64,000 bases of DNA, from contig ADNK01000501.1 in NCBI GenBank assembly GCA_000320545.1, forward strand, positions 124,001 to 188,000, in the 5' to 3' direction. A model generated the notes under the pieces. That model made no database searches and was not told where the DNA came from. It saw only the letters and a list, made by a program, of their open reading frames with translations. Of this stretch, positions 25,170 through 38,654 are shown piece by piece; position 1 is the stretch's first letter, and every line of letters starts with the position of its first letter. Origin of the DNA: Bigelowiella natans CCMP2755. Taxonomy: Eukaryota; Cercozoa; Chlorarachniophyceae. Position numbers and translations under genes: made by a program.

Positions 25170-26182
25170 AGTATCAAAGTCGTACGACGCTATATCTAGA
25201 TAGCATTTCAAACTAATTCGTGAACCATGTATTAAGTCTACTTCAGCCCATTAATAACTATAGAAGCGTACCAACGACATCAATGCTTTATTTGTGTGTG
25301 CGTAATACTTGCTCGGGATAGCTTAATGTAGAGATGGATGCATGCGTCTGGGTCTGTATTCATTTGCATAGCATGCATTGCGAAACACTGAGCTAGCAAA
25401 TACATCGCATGCCGCCTATGCTAAATTATATGCACAAGCGCCTATGAGACTGATGCCATGCGAACAACGCTATTTCGATAGTGACTGCACTAGCTCGTAT
25501 GGAGCTAGAAATTCATCCAGCCAGACAAGACATTCTCCGCCACTGTTAGACTGATGCCTATCTAGCTATGCAACATGCTAGCATGGCACGTACTATAGAA
25601 CAGAAAATTGCAGACTGCCCATGTGTAATAAGCTAATAACGATGTCTCATTCGGCTATAGCTAGATAGGCGCTCGATCTACTAGATCTAGCTAGCCATGC
25701 GTGAGTACCACGCAGTGCAGCTTTACTTTCATCATGCGCCCGTAATAGCGGTGGTCTGTCGATGTACTGCTGTGACCTAACTATGCATGAGCAGCAGTGC
25801 AAAATAATCGTGCTTCGATTTGTCAAGGATCACGCTAGCTAGCTAGCTAGCTAGGCACGTACTAGACTAGCTGTGCTGTGCTCCCTAGAGCTAGAGAGCT
25901 AGAGGAGGAGGAGAAGAATTACAGTCTTTACCCATTACTAGATTACTAGACTACGTACCTAAGCGAGACGTCGCATACGCACAGTTAGCGCATGAACATG
26001 CACGCAACAAGCCATAATATATAGCATAGCTATAAAATATATATTATAGCTAATATTTTATGGTTGCATTAATTTTACGCGCACGCCTAGATAGCGGTCA
26101 ACAAACTGTCTATCCGTAACAATCATAGATGCTATGATCTTTTGAAGTTATCGGGTGCCAAAGCAAGCGTTGGTAAAAGATG
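25170..26182. other. Convergent spacer, very rich in CTAG and GCATGC words
   Basis: About 1 kb between the rhomboid and SMYD stop codons without a credible coding frame. By eye it contains about 20 CTAG tetramers, including a GCTAGCTAGCTAGCTAG run near 25840 and clusters at 25660-25700, 25855-25910 and 25935-25955, plus GCATGC-type words at 25335-25415 and an AT-rich inverted segment at about 26010-26065. Confidence 0.6.
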
Positions 26183-28007
26183 CTAATCAGTCTTACCGGA
26201 GCCGAAGCAGATGCGTTTGTTCTCTTTCGAACGTTCCTCCGCTTCTCGTGCCAGGCGCATGAATAGATCTCTGCCTTTCTTTATATTTTCACGCTCATCA
26301 TCCAAATACTCTGTAATTCTCGTTTCTGCACGTTTTTTCAGCAACTCAGCGAGGCTGTCATAGTACAGAGAAAGGATTGGCCAATACTTGCCGGGAAGAA
26401 TCTTCTCCCAGCAACTAATAGCAGCCTGGACAAACATAGCGGACTGGCTGAAGTCCTCAGCCTTCTCGCAAGCTTCGGCGAGCATGGGATACAGCACATA
26501 AAGCATTCTATGACTGGGATGCATACCCCAAGTTTTAGTTGTTTGCAGGATTTTTTTCGCATGCTCCCGGTTCGCCTCTGGCGTTGATGATTTCACACCC
26601 TGCATCCTGTGAATGAAGTCTTTGATTTTCTCAGCAAGAACGCCATTGACCCATTTGGAGACCCGGCCCTTCTCCAAGACCACATCGTGTCCTTGAGTGC
26701 ATTTATGCCCCACCCGGACATTGTTCGCATCTGTCGTGGAGTTGAGATGCTCTGGTTTCCATCGCAAGGCTTCATCGGGAGAAGACGTCTCAAGGGGAAG
26801 GTTAAAGAGTCCCTGACAACCACGCTCGGGACAACAAAAGGCAGAAAGGTATTCTGTTCCCGTTTCTGCTTCAACCTTGCATCTCGTGCATGTGCATGCA
26901 ATTCCCCTGGTCACATTAAGCAGCTTCTGCCTCGTTTTGGAACTTTGATACAGGTCGGGCAACAAGGAAATTGTCAGCTCCTCTCCCTCAGAGACGTCCT
27001 TCACCACACGAATCTCGCACTTGCCGCTTCCAATTTTCAACACGCAATTTGGAGAGCAACTATGAGCGAATCTGGCAAGTCGAGGGAATACGCTGTAGTA
27101 TACTCCATTGTGCCCTGTGTGACAGAAATACTTGAATACTGCCACCAATCTCTCACATTCGTCTACACAGGATTCAATCCATCTCATGTCTCTGTCTGAA
27201 GGGGGAGTCAACAGTCCGTTGATCAAGTTTCGCTTGAAAATATCTGCTGCCGAGTGGATATCGTTGCGAAACGTGATGCTAAATTTAATCTTTTCGTTTG
27301 GAATAGGTATTCCGAGTGTGGCGCTCCGATTTGTATTGTTGTCTTGTGAAATTTGCCCCATGAGGCATAGAAGAGGGAATAAAAGATCTCGACTGACTTT
27401 AAGGGTGCGTGATATTCTCTGCAGGTCTGTAGCAAGGGTACAAATCCTCTTATGTCCCCGAATATAGTCTTGGTTCTTGCAGAGCTAATTTATTAACCAT
27501 AGAAGTGAAAACACACCGTAAGACGACGTTCAGCCAATGATTGTACTTGCAGTTAGATTATCTAATATACCGACGAGCAGTATGCTACTTGACCACATCT
27601 GCATTTAACAAACGGTTGGTTTGGCCGTGCAACTCGAAGACAATTCTGGCACAGGAGGGGCACGAACTGTTCCCGCGCATAGCTGAATGCCCTGTGGAGA
27701 GTCGAAACACGACGAGACATTCAAATTTTAGGAGCGCCACCATTGTTGATGGTTTGAATCATGGCAATTTTTCAATGCGTTTCTTACGCCGATTCCTGGT
27801 GTATGAGGGTCCCAGGGATGATCCGTCGTTTTGCGAAGACTTGAAATCCCTCAGGCCTGGTTCAAGAGTTAAACAGAAACTATTAGCTGCCTGATGACAG
27901 AACATTCGAAACTTTACTTGCCTGTAAAACTCCGAGGATATTACAGAGGACTTTCTTGTGCCCTCGTTCGGATTTTTAGGTACTGGCTCGAATATGGATA
28001 CGGCCAT
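26183..28007 (-). CDS. SET and MYND domain (SMYD-like) protein lysine methyltransferase
   Basis: Transfers methyl groups from S-adenosylmethionine to lysines of histone or other proteins. Exon 1 (27922-28007) starts at the ATG. The next exon gives the first part of the split SET domain (GFQVFAKRRIIPGTL, IHQESA). The MYND zinc finger follows across two exons: CQNC, then KCRCGQVAYCSS (about 27570-27670), then CKNQDYIRGHKRIC (about 27445-27490). The long exon from about 27485 down to 26183 holds the rest of SET (RFAHSCSPNC, the AdoMet/active-site NHSCxPN-type motif, with Ala for Asn), the post-SET CTCTRC zinc cluster and a helical TPR-like C-terminus. The first intron is read as a GC-AG intron because only that splice keeps frame. 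A good donor (GTAAGA) lies three codons before the stop at 26183, so a further short exon downstream is possible. Confidence 0.87.
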
Positions 28008-28598
28008 GAAAAGCCTTCACGTAGCGTGCAGTTCCGACACAGTAACCAAAACAAAACATTTCAAACATGAAAACAATACTACTATAAATGCTTTACCCAA
28101 GTACTGGCAGACATAGGTGCAGGTTGTGACGGCAGGAATGCTTTCTAACCCCCCTTATTTCCATATCTGAGAAGATCAGTTTGGAGCTTCAACAGCACAC
28201 CACCGTTCAAAGTCTGTTCGCCATTTGAAAAAGGCATAGATTCAGAACAACGAAGAATCAAGCAGCAGCGCGGCAAATACAGGCGAGCGGTATTCGCGCA
28301 CCTGTCAACATCCCTTCCTCCGATCCGAGCACTGATCGCAATGGCGCTCTTGCCTCCTCGTCGCCGTCGTCGTCTTCGTTAGTTCCTTCCGTCCGTTGAG
28401 ATGATCTCGGGCAAATGTTGAGGAAAATCCCTGAATCGCATGTGAATCGTCAAGTGCGACAAGGATATCTTCATGTCGCATATCGACGATTGCGATCTCA
28501 AAAAGATATCTCAGTCGTCGACTTACCAGCTGCCCCCTCGTCCTCGTCAACTTGGTGTACAAGCTGTAGCAGCAGCAGCAGCAGCAGCGAATACCATC
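28008..28598. promoter_or_regulatory. Divergent spacer between SMYD-like and zeta-like genes
   Basis: About 590 bases. An AGC/CAG triplet run lies at about 28565-28590, just before the ATG at 28599. The frame of that ATG stays open back to an ATG at 28473, so a longer N-terminus is possible. No TATA element seen. Confidence 0.4.
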
Positions 28599-30769
28599 AT
28601 GGTCTTTGACAACCTCCATTGTGTGCGAAGTATCCTCCTGCTCTTTCTCGTGGCAGGTACGTTCATTCGGTTATGATGGGTGAAAATGCTGAGAGTGTGA
28701 CGTTCTGTGATCAGCTATTTACCCCTGCCATGGATGGAGCATGTTCTCGTCAGCTCAAGACGTTGTTGCAGATTCACATCAAGATACAGAGAAACAACCT
28801 ACTACCATTTCGCTAACCTGCTCCGATGACACTTGCCCCTGGTTCGTGATGATGAATTTTGTCGGTGATAGATAGACTTATTATGGGTTAATTCCTCGTT
28901 CGTATGCGTGCTTTCACGTTGCTCGAAGGTCGGCCGAAGATGACCCTGCAAAGCTCAAAGATCATCTTAATCAGATGCAGGTATCTTGATGACCTAATCA
29001 TATAGCTTCTATTAGGGTTTGATATAATATACATCTTTATACCATCAGTCGCAGCTGAAGAACTTATCCCAGAAACTTCACCCCAACGGTAGTATCATTA
29101 ATTATCCTTCCTCCTCAGTCCTTAGACAGCTTCTATGATTGTGTTTTATACTTCGGTCTTATAAATGCGAAGGTGTTAGCATGGACAGTCCTGACTACAT
29201 GTCGGAGGAGGTCAGTTTCTCACAATCATGGTGTTTCATTGTTTTGCATGTACATCTATCTTCTCTGCTTGGCAATCTTAAAAGCTGAGAAAGAATGATC
29301 CTCTGCCTGATCATTTCGTAGGAGCGATACGCGGAGATTCGAGAGAAAGAGCTTCAAGAAGGATTGAATCTGCTATCTAAAGAGTTAAACTTGCACTCAC
29401 ACTCAATTCGAAAAAACAGCTTTCCTACGAATTTTTACCGATTTTACATGTCCCAGTCTGCATTTGATGAGCATAAATCCCTACTCCTCTCCAACCAAAC
29501 CTCCCTTATCATCATCATTAGAGACATTGGTGTGGATGCTCTTGAGCTGATGAAGATGTTTTACACGATGTTCCACAAGAAAGGTAATATTATTCAGAGC
29601 TCGTTCGATATGCATAAGAGACGACTCATTCTCCATCTTATCATTCATCGATTACATCCACCATCATATCAACGGGTGTTTCGATTAGAAATATTAATAT
29701 GTGTTCTCTTCCAGAAAAGCAAAAACCTATCTTCCTCGTCACCTTTGGCCCTCCGGGTAGCGAATGCGCTTTTTCTATAAAACTGTATTATGAACGATTT
29801 CGAAACAAAGGCTGTGACTTCATTCTGGAAGCTTTGCAGAACAACAGCAATCGTCGTATCAACTGTTTTAATTCGTTTCCTAAAATATTTATTTCCCGAG
29901 AACCCAACACATTCTAAGGCTTCAATAATCTAAAAAGAGGAATTAAGTGATTGATTATCTACTTTATCTCCTTGTCGTAGGATCTGGAAAGTCTTGGATT
30001 TTGGAAATGGTATTGAGTGTGTTCTTGTTAGTATTGGGAGGAGGAGGAGGAGGAGGAGAAAGAAGAGAGATAACTATTATTAGACGTCTAGAGAAATGTG
30101 GACACGCAATCACGAGAAATCACAAAGATACTTCCAAACTCCGATTTATGTCAAACAAGAAATTTCTATCCATTGAAAAACTACTAATCGTGATGAACAG
30201 CTGCGCAAAGAACTACTCTGCACCTAATGAGTAGCGATTGTGTTGTTTTGGAGAACAAAATTGAGCGTTGTTAAATTGAGTATTGTTAAATTGAGAATTA
30301 TTGTAATCGCGACGACTACAGGTTGCGAGGCACTACAACTACGATCTGGAAGCTAACTTTATTCGAGTTCTGCAAGTATGCTATTGACGTTGCACAGCAG
30401 CGCGAGTTATTATCAATGCGACACGTTACTTTACTACCCGTCAATGCCCATAATACAGCAGAATAGAACGAGATAAATTACGCAATACTGTGTCGCTTTT
30501 CTTATTCAGGGTATTATTGGTTAAGATATTGCACTTGTTTGTACTTTATTAGGACGATATGATGAAGAGTATGTCGGCCTACAACAAAGCTATGGAGGAG
30601 TTGGGCGATCGGCGATCATCCTTCATCGATGAAAAAGGAGAAGTAAAAGAAAAACTATCTCCCTAACACTGAAGAGACGACGGCGCCAAAAATAAACACT
30701 TGAAACATTGATGATGATGACGATGATGCTAAGCACAAGATATTTCGTGGCCATTCGATCATTTCAATT

Positions 30770-30807
<38 letters not shown>

Positions 30808-32184
30808 TTATACATACTTATATACACTCATACCCGTCAATAACAACTTCTAGCTGAAGGCAGCCTTCTACGGAGAAGCCAACAACATCTATTGGAAATA
30901 CAGGTATTTGGCAGAAACGCCATCATGCGCTGTTGCATCCTTCGTGCATGCGGGAGAAGAGATCTTTGCTTTTGTTCAAAACCTCAACCGTTTTGTTACC
31001 TGTTTCTTCATCTTTCGATAACAACTCAATCCCAGGAACATGGTGATTCAGATGAAGAAAATGCTGTTAGATATTGCTTACAAGCAGGTTGGAAGTCCGG
31101 CATCATATAATCAATATCGATGTTTTCAACTATTATCACTCAAAGACGGCCTCCTTGCTAATTTCCCCACGTCTTTCTTTCCGACGATTTGTGTCAAAAT
31201 GACGACATCCTGTAGGAGCTCAACATTGTGTACGAAACCACCGGGTCTAAGCGTGCAGACAATCCGAAACAAACGCTATTCAATATCATGAATGAGGCCA
31301 GGGCGCGTAGGTTTGATGGATATCACACTGATGAGTCCTGCTATGATCCGATGCACTCACACACATACACACACCACAAAACAAATCACTTCAATTCTTG
31401 TATTGGTCTTATTTTAAATACAGTTGCTGCACCCACTAACCTCAGATACAAAATTGTGATCATATACCCCTACGTGAAGAACGAAACACTGGTCGATAGG
31501 TATTATTGAGAGGGGAGAGACGCGCGTTGTAGGCCCTGTTTCTGGTTGAAATATCCATGGTGAATAATAAGGCGGGAACAAGATGCGATTTCATTTCTTT
31601 TATGTCAGACTGAATGAGCGCAACAAGAAACAGAACCGTGTGCTCAAGCCCTCCGCCCTTGGGAATTTTGTGGGGAAAGCACAGAGCAACTTCCTGCACT
31701 ATTTAGAGTATGCCGACGCTGGTTACTTGTACGACAACAACATTGACAAATCCGACTTCGATGAGAAATCAAAGTAATCGCTAAATCTACAGCCACTGCC
31801 TTTATTAAGTCATCTCTCATCATTGTTGTTGTTGTTGAGCATTGTGTGTTTACGAAGGGCTCACGAACGATATTAATGCACTTTCTCAGGGATCTTCCGT
31901 GGTTGATGAAATATCATAGAAACGGAGAAAGACGCGACTATAAATGCCACCCTAACATTTGTAAATATGGAGTATGGCAGCGACTAATCGATGGACGAAG
32001 TCAGATTACGGTTTGCTCTGCACCAGATATCTTAGTTAAACACGTCAACTCATTGAGGAGCTATTGCACTCATTTGTTAGCTGCAAACCTCAAACACTTG
32101 CTCTTTTACCCCTTGATATGATGTTTATTCAGGTGTGTGAAGAAACGTGTGCGACTTAAGCATTACACCCAAAGGCGATCATAG
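28599..32184 (+). CDS. Zeta-toxin-like P-loop kinase-fold protein with predicted signal peptide
   Basis: The C-terminal half resembles the zeta-toxin/P-loop kinase family (ATP-dependent small-molecule kinases; bacterial members phosphorylate UDP-N-acetylglucosamine). The N-terminal exon encodes a hydrophobic leader (SILLLFLVAG), followed by a Cys-containing segment (CHGWSMFSSA, CSDDTCPW) and a helical stretch (about 28930-29590). Walker A is split by an intron: VTFGPPG ends at about 29757 and GSGKSWILEM resumes at about 29982. Downstream exons read DDMMKSMSAYNKAMEEL (about 30554-30640), LKAAFYGEANNIYW (about 30854-30902), NIVYETTGS (about 31215-31310), KIVIIYPYV then ETLVDR (about 31441-31500) and LNERNKKQNR (from about 31608). 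The strand after Walker A, the ETTG motif and the later Arg-rich segment match the family order. Translation either stops at 31777 or splices to a short basic tail ending at 32184. Bacterial-type toxicity should not be assumed. Confidence 0.68.
30773..30805. repeat. (TA)n microsatellite
   Basis: A TA run in an intron of the zeta-like gene. Confidence 0.9.
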
Positions 32185-32866
32185 CTCGTATTAAATTTAC
32201 TCGTGCACGCTATAGAGGCATAAATTGTACATGCTCACTGGCTTTGCATAGGACTTAATGTCTGATGTGTGCAATGACAGCTCACATATGCATGTACATA
32301 TCTAGATATGTCACAAGCTTTGCAACTTAATATTTGTACATCAAGTAAAATCAGACAGCAATAATATTTAGCAGCAGCACTATGACTTGCATGGCAACAG
32401 CGTTGTGCATGAGTTTGCAGAAATAAAATATCTGAGTGTGAATCACATTTACCTGCAAGCTTTTATCGCTTTATCGCAGCAGCAGCAATTGGATGGGAAG
32501 CGCGATTCCACGGTAGTAGGCGCTCCTTAACGCTAAATCACGGGCTTGCATGCATTATCATCCTTCAGGCTACTACATCGAGAAATGATTAGCTGCGTAT
32601 TGTCTCATTGATAGTCTCTGCACGCTTGCAGCGCATCGATCATCAGACACACACTAGCACGCTAGCACGCTAGCACGGGTTGCAAATGCTTTATCAGGCA
32701 GTCATCACGACAACAACAACAAGCTAGCAAGGCTAAACAAGGATTCATAGTGAATTGACAAACTTGTATGACAACAGTACAGTGTGTAGTGTCATATAGA
32801 TCTAGCAAGCTAGAGATGAGGTGTATTAGTGCTTCATCAAACAGTTAACTCTATCAGTTTTTGCCA
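32185..32866. other. Convergent spacer with CTAG/GCATGC words and a tandem GCTAGCAC motif
   Basis: Between the zeta-like and HECT stop codons. Contains a triplet of the 9-base unit CACGCTAG near 32650-32680, further CTAG words at 32725 and 32805-32815, and TGCATGC near 32550. No coding frame recognised. Confidence 0.55.
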
Positions 32867-33361
32867 TCACTGCAAATCAAATCCTGCTCGAGCCTCGATC
32901 GCCATAACTAGTTTCTCTGTGAGAGCCTGAAAGTTGGTAGACGAAATGCGGAAGAAGTAAGCATTGCATAATAGCTGAAATGGCTGATGTTCCCGGGTGT
33001 TGTGGAAACCTAATCTCAAACACCCTCCATAAACCCAAGCAAACCTAGCGGCGGGAAAGCGTGTTTGAATGCAGACGGTTTGATGTGTCAGTCGCAACGC
33101 AGCAAATCATCGTGCACCTTTTGAGAGCGATACAATGGAAGTTTCAACATGTTGAAACATGTCGCAGACGTCGGAAGCTGGCCCTAACCGAGGATAATGA
33201 TGATGATTTTCCAGCAAGAGAGTTTACAATAGCATGATGACACAAGATCATGCATAGACGTCGTCACAACACAACCAGACACTTCCTACTACCGCTTGGG
33301 GATTTCTTCCAAACATTCTCGAGAATAAACTCTTCGACTTTGAGTCTTGCACAACCAAAAC

Positions 33362-33399
<38 letters not shown>

Positions 33400-34293
33400 C
33401 ATTAGTTCTTTGAATTAGCAGCAGATAACTCTGCGACGCCACATATTCGGAAAGAGAGGATATCTTCCTCTACACAATAATCCTTATTAGTAGTACTAGA
33501 GGAAAGATGCTGTAGCTGCTGCTACTGCTTCTTCTCTTCGAGAATTACTTTGGAAAATGTTTCAGGCATTCAAGTTCAGAAGCGGGGGGGGGCGGGAACT
33601 AGGACACCGTGAGCTGCTGCAGCAGCCGTACCTTGTCTTGAAGGCTCTTGCAGAGGAACGAATCGTATCGTGAAAGGCGGTGAAAGATACTTGAAACCCA
33701 TTAGAGGAGGGTGAGAGCACGCGGTGACAAACCTGATCATGCATGGATGGATAATTGAGCATTACAGAAAATAGTTGTTATTAAGATTACTATCAAATTG
33801 CCATACCACGACTTGTAAATACGAAGGACCCACTGCACGCACACACGTACACACGCACACACACACAAACGCAAATTGGGTAAACAACACATTCGAATGA
33901 TGCTTTCTTACTTGAGTAACAGCCGTTTTTGATGAGGGCTGAAATTTTTGACCGAGGACCTTAAAAAGTCGCAATTTGAGGCAGCAGCATAGACGTACAT
34001 TTGATGTGAATAATCCATTGACGACGGAGTAAGCAAGAGTCATATTAGTATCTAAAAAGAGATTTTTCTCTCTTTCCCTCTATCCCCCTCCCTCTTTGTC
34101 CACCTCCCCGTGTACATGCATGTAATGCATCATCATCTTCCCCCCTTCTTCTTTTCTTCCTTTTGATGTTATTGTGGCTGTTGTTGTTGTTGTTGTTCTT
34201 CTTCTTCTCTGTGTGCTGCCTCACCAGAACCACGAAAGGACGCTTGGTGACGGGAACGAGCCTCGGGGATCCACCTATTATCAATCAGCAACG

Positions 34294-34332
<39 letters not shown>

Positions 34333-34343
34333 TATATAAAAAT

Positions 34344-34398
<55 letters not shown>

Positions 34399-35403
34399 AA
34401 GCTAAATATCTCAAGTTGGAACAACAACTTTTAAGTTATATATATGATATATGTAACATTCATACATCTGCTACTTGCTGCTGCTGCTACTGCTACCTGC
34501 GAGTGTCGTCTCAGATCATCCACGTCGATATCTTCATCCTCAGACCCAGAAAGCAAAATCTTGAGTTCCTAAGGGAGTGATAGTAATGATGATGATGATG
34601 ATGATGATGATGATTGTGTTTCAACAAGCAATGATGATGAGGTGGAAGAATCATATATCGTCGTCGCGACAACAACCACCGACATAATGGGTAAAGAGCC
34701 TTAGCCAGTCTTTGCTGATAACGGAGAATAGACCTCGAGAGAATGCTGCAGTCTATTGTTATTCGTTATTATCAAATATGAATAGAACGCTCACGCGTGG
34801 TGGTTGGGGGTAATCAACATGGATGATAATATATTCTTCTTCTTCCTCCTCTCACTCCTCCTCCTCCTCCTCTTGCTGCTGCTGCAGCCTCAAATGCAAC
34901 GTTTAAGGTGTAGTCATAGCCAAACTATTTCCATCCATCGTCCTCATCATAAGGTCTCCTCATATCTCTCTTCTCCTACAGCATACATGCATCAGCTGAA
35001 CCTGAGAGTAAATCTTCTTCGATAGATGGTAGTCGGCCATTGCAGTTATATACTGGACGCGGTTGGCCCTCGTAACCTACATTTCACGACAACAACAGCA
35101 ACAGTAGCAGTAGATCGGAGCAAACAATTATGGTTTAGAATATATACTTTTCAACATCATCATCATCGTCATCATCGTCGTTGTCGTCGTCATCATTCAT
35201 CTCAGTAATCATCGTCGTGGGCAAAACATTGCTACCCTTCCTAATAGAAAGCAGTAGTATCATGTACGTAGCTTATTCATTTCTCCTATCACAGGGAGGA
35301 AAAGCTTTTACCAAAGATAGATCTATTTCACTACACACGAGAGCGTCGTTTCAATGAACATCGCACCAAATCACCATCGCGATAAATGAATAAATAGCAC
35401 ACA

Positions 35404-35448
<45 letters not shown>

Positions 35449-35789
35449 CTTCCTACTCTACATGTGATTATCCCCCCCCCCCCCCCCCCCCCCTCTTTTC
35501 TCACTTACCCTCGTAATTCTTCACAAATAGCAGGTTTCTGTACAGTTGCCCGTCGAGAGACTACGATGTAGCACCACCAATCGCAATAATATCATCATCA
35601 GCAATATGTCAGGGGACATCGAAGCGAAGCAAATTTAAGTCATGGCACGTGAGGAGGTTGACTTCTTTTCGATTCCGTTTTCATCCCCCCCCCGCCCTTC
35701 TAGCATGGTACATGAGCATGCAAGAAGGACTAGGGGGTAACCACATCAATTTCCTTTCTTTTCCCAGCGATAGTAGCAGTAGTAGTAGC

Positions 35790-35821
<32 letters not shown>

Positions 35822-37542
35822 CATGATTGATGAACCTTAAGGTCATCGAAGTGGGGGGATCTACTTAACAGTAGGTTGAGGAAGAAGGAGGCAAATCTAA
35901 CGTCAATTAAATGACCCTCCATTAGCGCCTGAGAACAGAAGAAGAATGACGATGATAGCAACTACAACGAATCAACGATGAGTGCCATGTATGGCTTCAT
36001 TAGTAGTAGTGTCGCGTCAGCAGCTACACCATCAATAAGCATAAGCGCGCATGAAAAAGCACTATTGGTTGATTCCCACCTTTCCCAGTACTTTCCCTAC
36101 GAATTCAAACTGCTCGTGCCAGCTGTCCAGCAGCACAGACGCATCATTTGGATAGTACGTCCTACAAATAGAAAGGATGATGATGATGACGATGATGACG
36201 ATGATGACGATGATGATGGTGGTGATTATTGTTATTATTATAATTACGACTGTGGTCATGTATGCAAGCGATACAACACACAGCTGCAAGCTATATGCAG
36301 TAATAGTGGCTGCATCAGCAGGATGATTACCTGAGCTCCGTGCTTTTGAACAATCCATAATCTTCTCTAAACACCTAATATGATGATGATGTAGATGATG
36401 ATGATGATGATGACGATGTGGTGGTGGTGGTGAGGAGGCTAAAGACACATGAGTCGCTGCTTAGCCATTGCAGCAGTATACCTTGTTTCAAAAAAAGGTT
36501 TTGAACAAAAAGAGGAGGGGGATCATCGTTATCGTCATCGTCCATCGGTTAAAATGGAATAATAATGAAATCAATGCTGCTGTTATTGTCACTGTATGTT
36601 CGGGTACTCAAATCAGCATTTTCATGCATTTTAACGACGCTTATATGGAGAACACTATCTACCTACCTCCCGACAGAGACTTTCGAGAAATTCCTTGAAT
36701 GGCCCTCCCATATCGAGACCGGCTTCTACCTGCCCCCTGAAAGACAAACAGCATGCGTCGGTATGATAGATCGATGATGATGATGATGATGGTGATGACA
36801 TGTTGGTGCTGTTTTGATAAGCATTATTTGGATGGAGGAGAGGTTCAAACTGTTTTTGCTTCTAGGATCATTGATTGATTCTCCGACGTATGGGGAGGAG
36901 TAACAGTTAGCAAGTCCCCATTAGTGATAAATGGCATCACGAGAGGCGAAGAAGAAATTCAAAACTAGCAGCACTAACGCTCAGAGTAGTAGTAGTACGT
37001 AAGGACAGCACCTTTTGTCGATAAATCGTATGGCAATCCTTTGTTTCAGACCCGGTCCCATTGCCTTTATAGCTTCCCAGCCATCCTCAACCTTAATTAA
37101 GGGGGGGGGGGGGGGGGGGGGGGAGAGGGGAAAGCAACAATAGGCAATTATCCCATTACCCCTTACACGTACATTTGCAACTAAATGAGACGTTTCCTTT
37201 CCCTACTCTAAATGCGATGATGAAGAAGAAGAAGAAGCTGTTGTTTTTGACTCTCTTCCTCTTCCCCCTCCCCCCCCCCTCCCACTCCCCCAACTACCAG
37301 ATATGCGCGTCGTATGTTCACAGTAGGTATTCGTCTTTGCATAGAAGCAACTTCCTGCAAGCAGTGACGAGTCAGAACGTAACACCAGCACAGCAGAGAA
37401 ACCTCATATCAGAGAAGGAGAACAATATTTTCCCTTCAAGAATTATACATGCTGTCGGCTCAGAACACCCTTGACAATTCCACCACTGTCATCACTATAA
37501 GCACTTCCTGCTAATCTATCTTATAGCAATCAATATATATTT

Positions 37543-37588
<46 letters not shown>

Positions 37589-37620
37589 CTGATGTACAGT
37601 AAGACAGGTGTGAAATAATA

Positions 37621-37653
<33 letters not shown>

Positions 37654-38616
37654 TATAACAACGATAACACCACCTTCGCATCAGCTTCAAGGGCGTTCCG
37701 GAAGGCTGTTGCCCGTTGCTCAAACGTCAAGAGAAATGGCAGCTTGAAGACGGTTTCTGCCCAACAAAGAACTCTTTATCAGTGAACATGCAAATAATGC
37801 ATAAGGGGAGGAGGAAGAAGACGAGGAGGAGGAGGAGGAGGACACCACAGCCACTACAGCAGTAGCAAGAACCCTCGGGCACAATAGATCCATCGATTGT
37901 GTGCTTCTTACTCTACCTCTCAGCGCGTAGCTTTTCTCTCCTCTTAATTTTCCGCTTGCCCACCTTGAAGAGAATGAACGAAACAGGAAGAAATAGTGAA
38001 TTCGTAACTGGCTGTGAGGGAGCGTGCTCGGAGATGTATCTCGAGCGTTGCCATGAGAGAGAAGCACCAGCAACAAAGAAATTACACACAATCTGCTTAT
38101 ACTATGGCATGGCTAGGAGAAGGACAAGGACTCTTCTTACAAGTTCCATTGAGAGTAAAACTCATACTTGCACTTTGATTCGAGTTGCCATGCAGCCTAA
38201 CGACATCGTAGATGTTAAAAAATAACGACTCTCCCTTCGTCGTGATCTTTAAGCAACGTCATTAAGACAACACAACCTCTGAGCAAAACGCAATTCTGAC
38301 ATATCTTTGTCGCATCTGAAATGTGTATGCATAAACAATAATTGCTATCAATGGTGGCCATGAAAAGAGATGAAATAATATCGACATTCACGACGATAAA
38401 CTTCATCATCATCAGCGGCAGCGTTATAATCATCTTTTTCATCACCATCATGATGATGATGATAATATACCTGAGAAAGGAGTGCCATAGACACATTCGC
38501 GATCTCACGTTGAACCAAGCTGTATTGGTGAAATCTTGGTAAGTCGATTGCAGCTGGGCAGTTTGCTTTCTTTTTTTTGGCGAACCGCGTAAACTGTTTA
38601 CTGTGAGCTTCTTTCG

Positions 38617-38654
<38 letters not shown>

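Noticed and set aside
29364-31777. A bacterial-style toxin-antitoxin pair around the zeta-like gene
   Set aside because: The gene has many introns and a eukaryotic leader, and no small antitoxin gene lies beside it.
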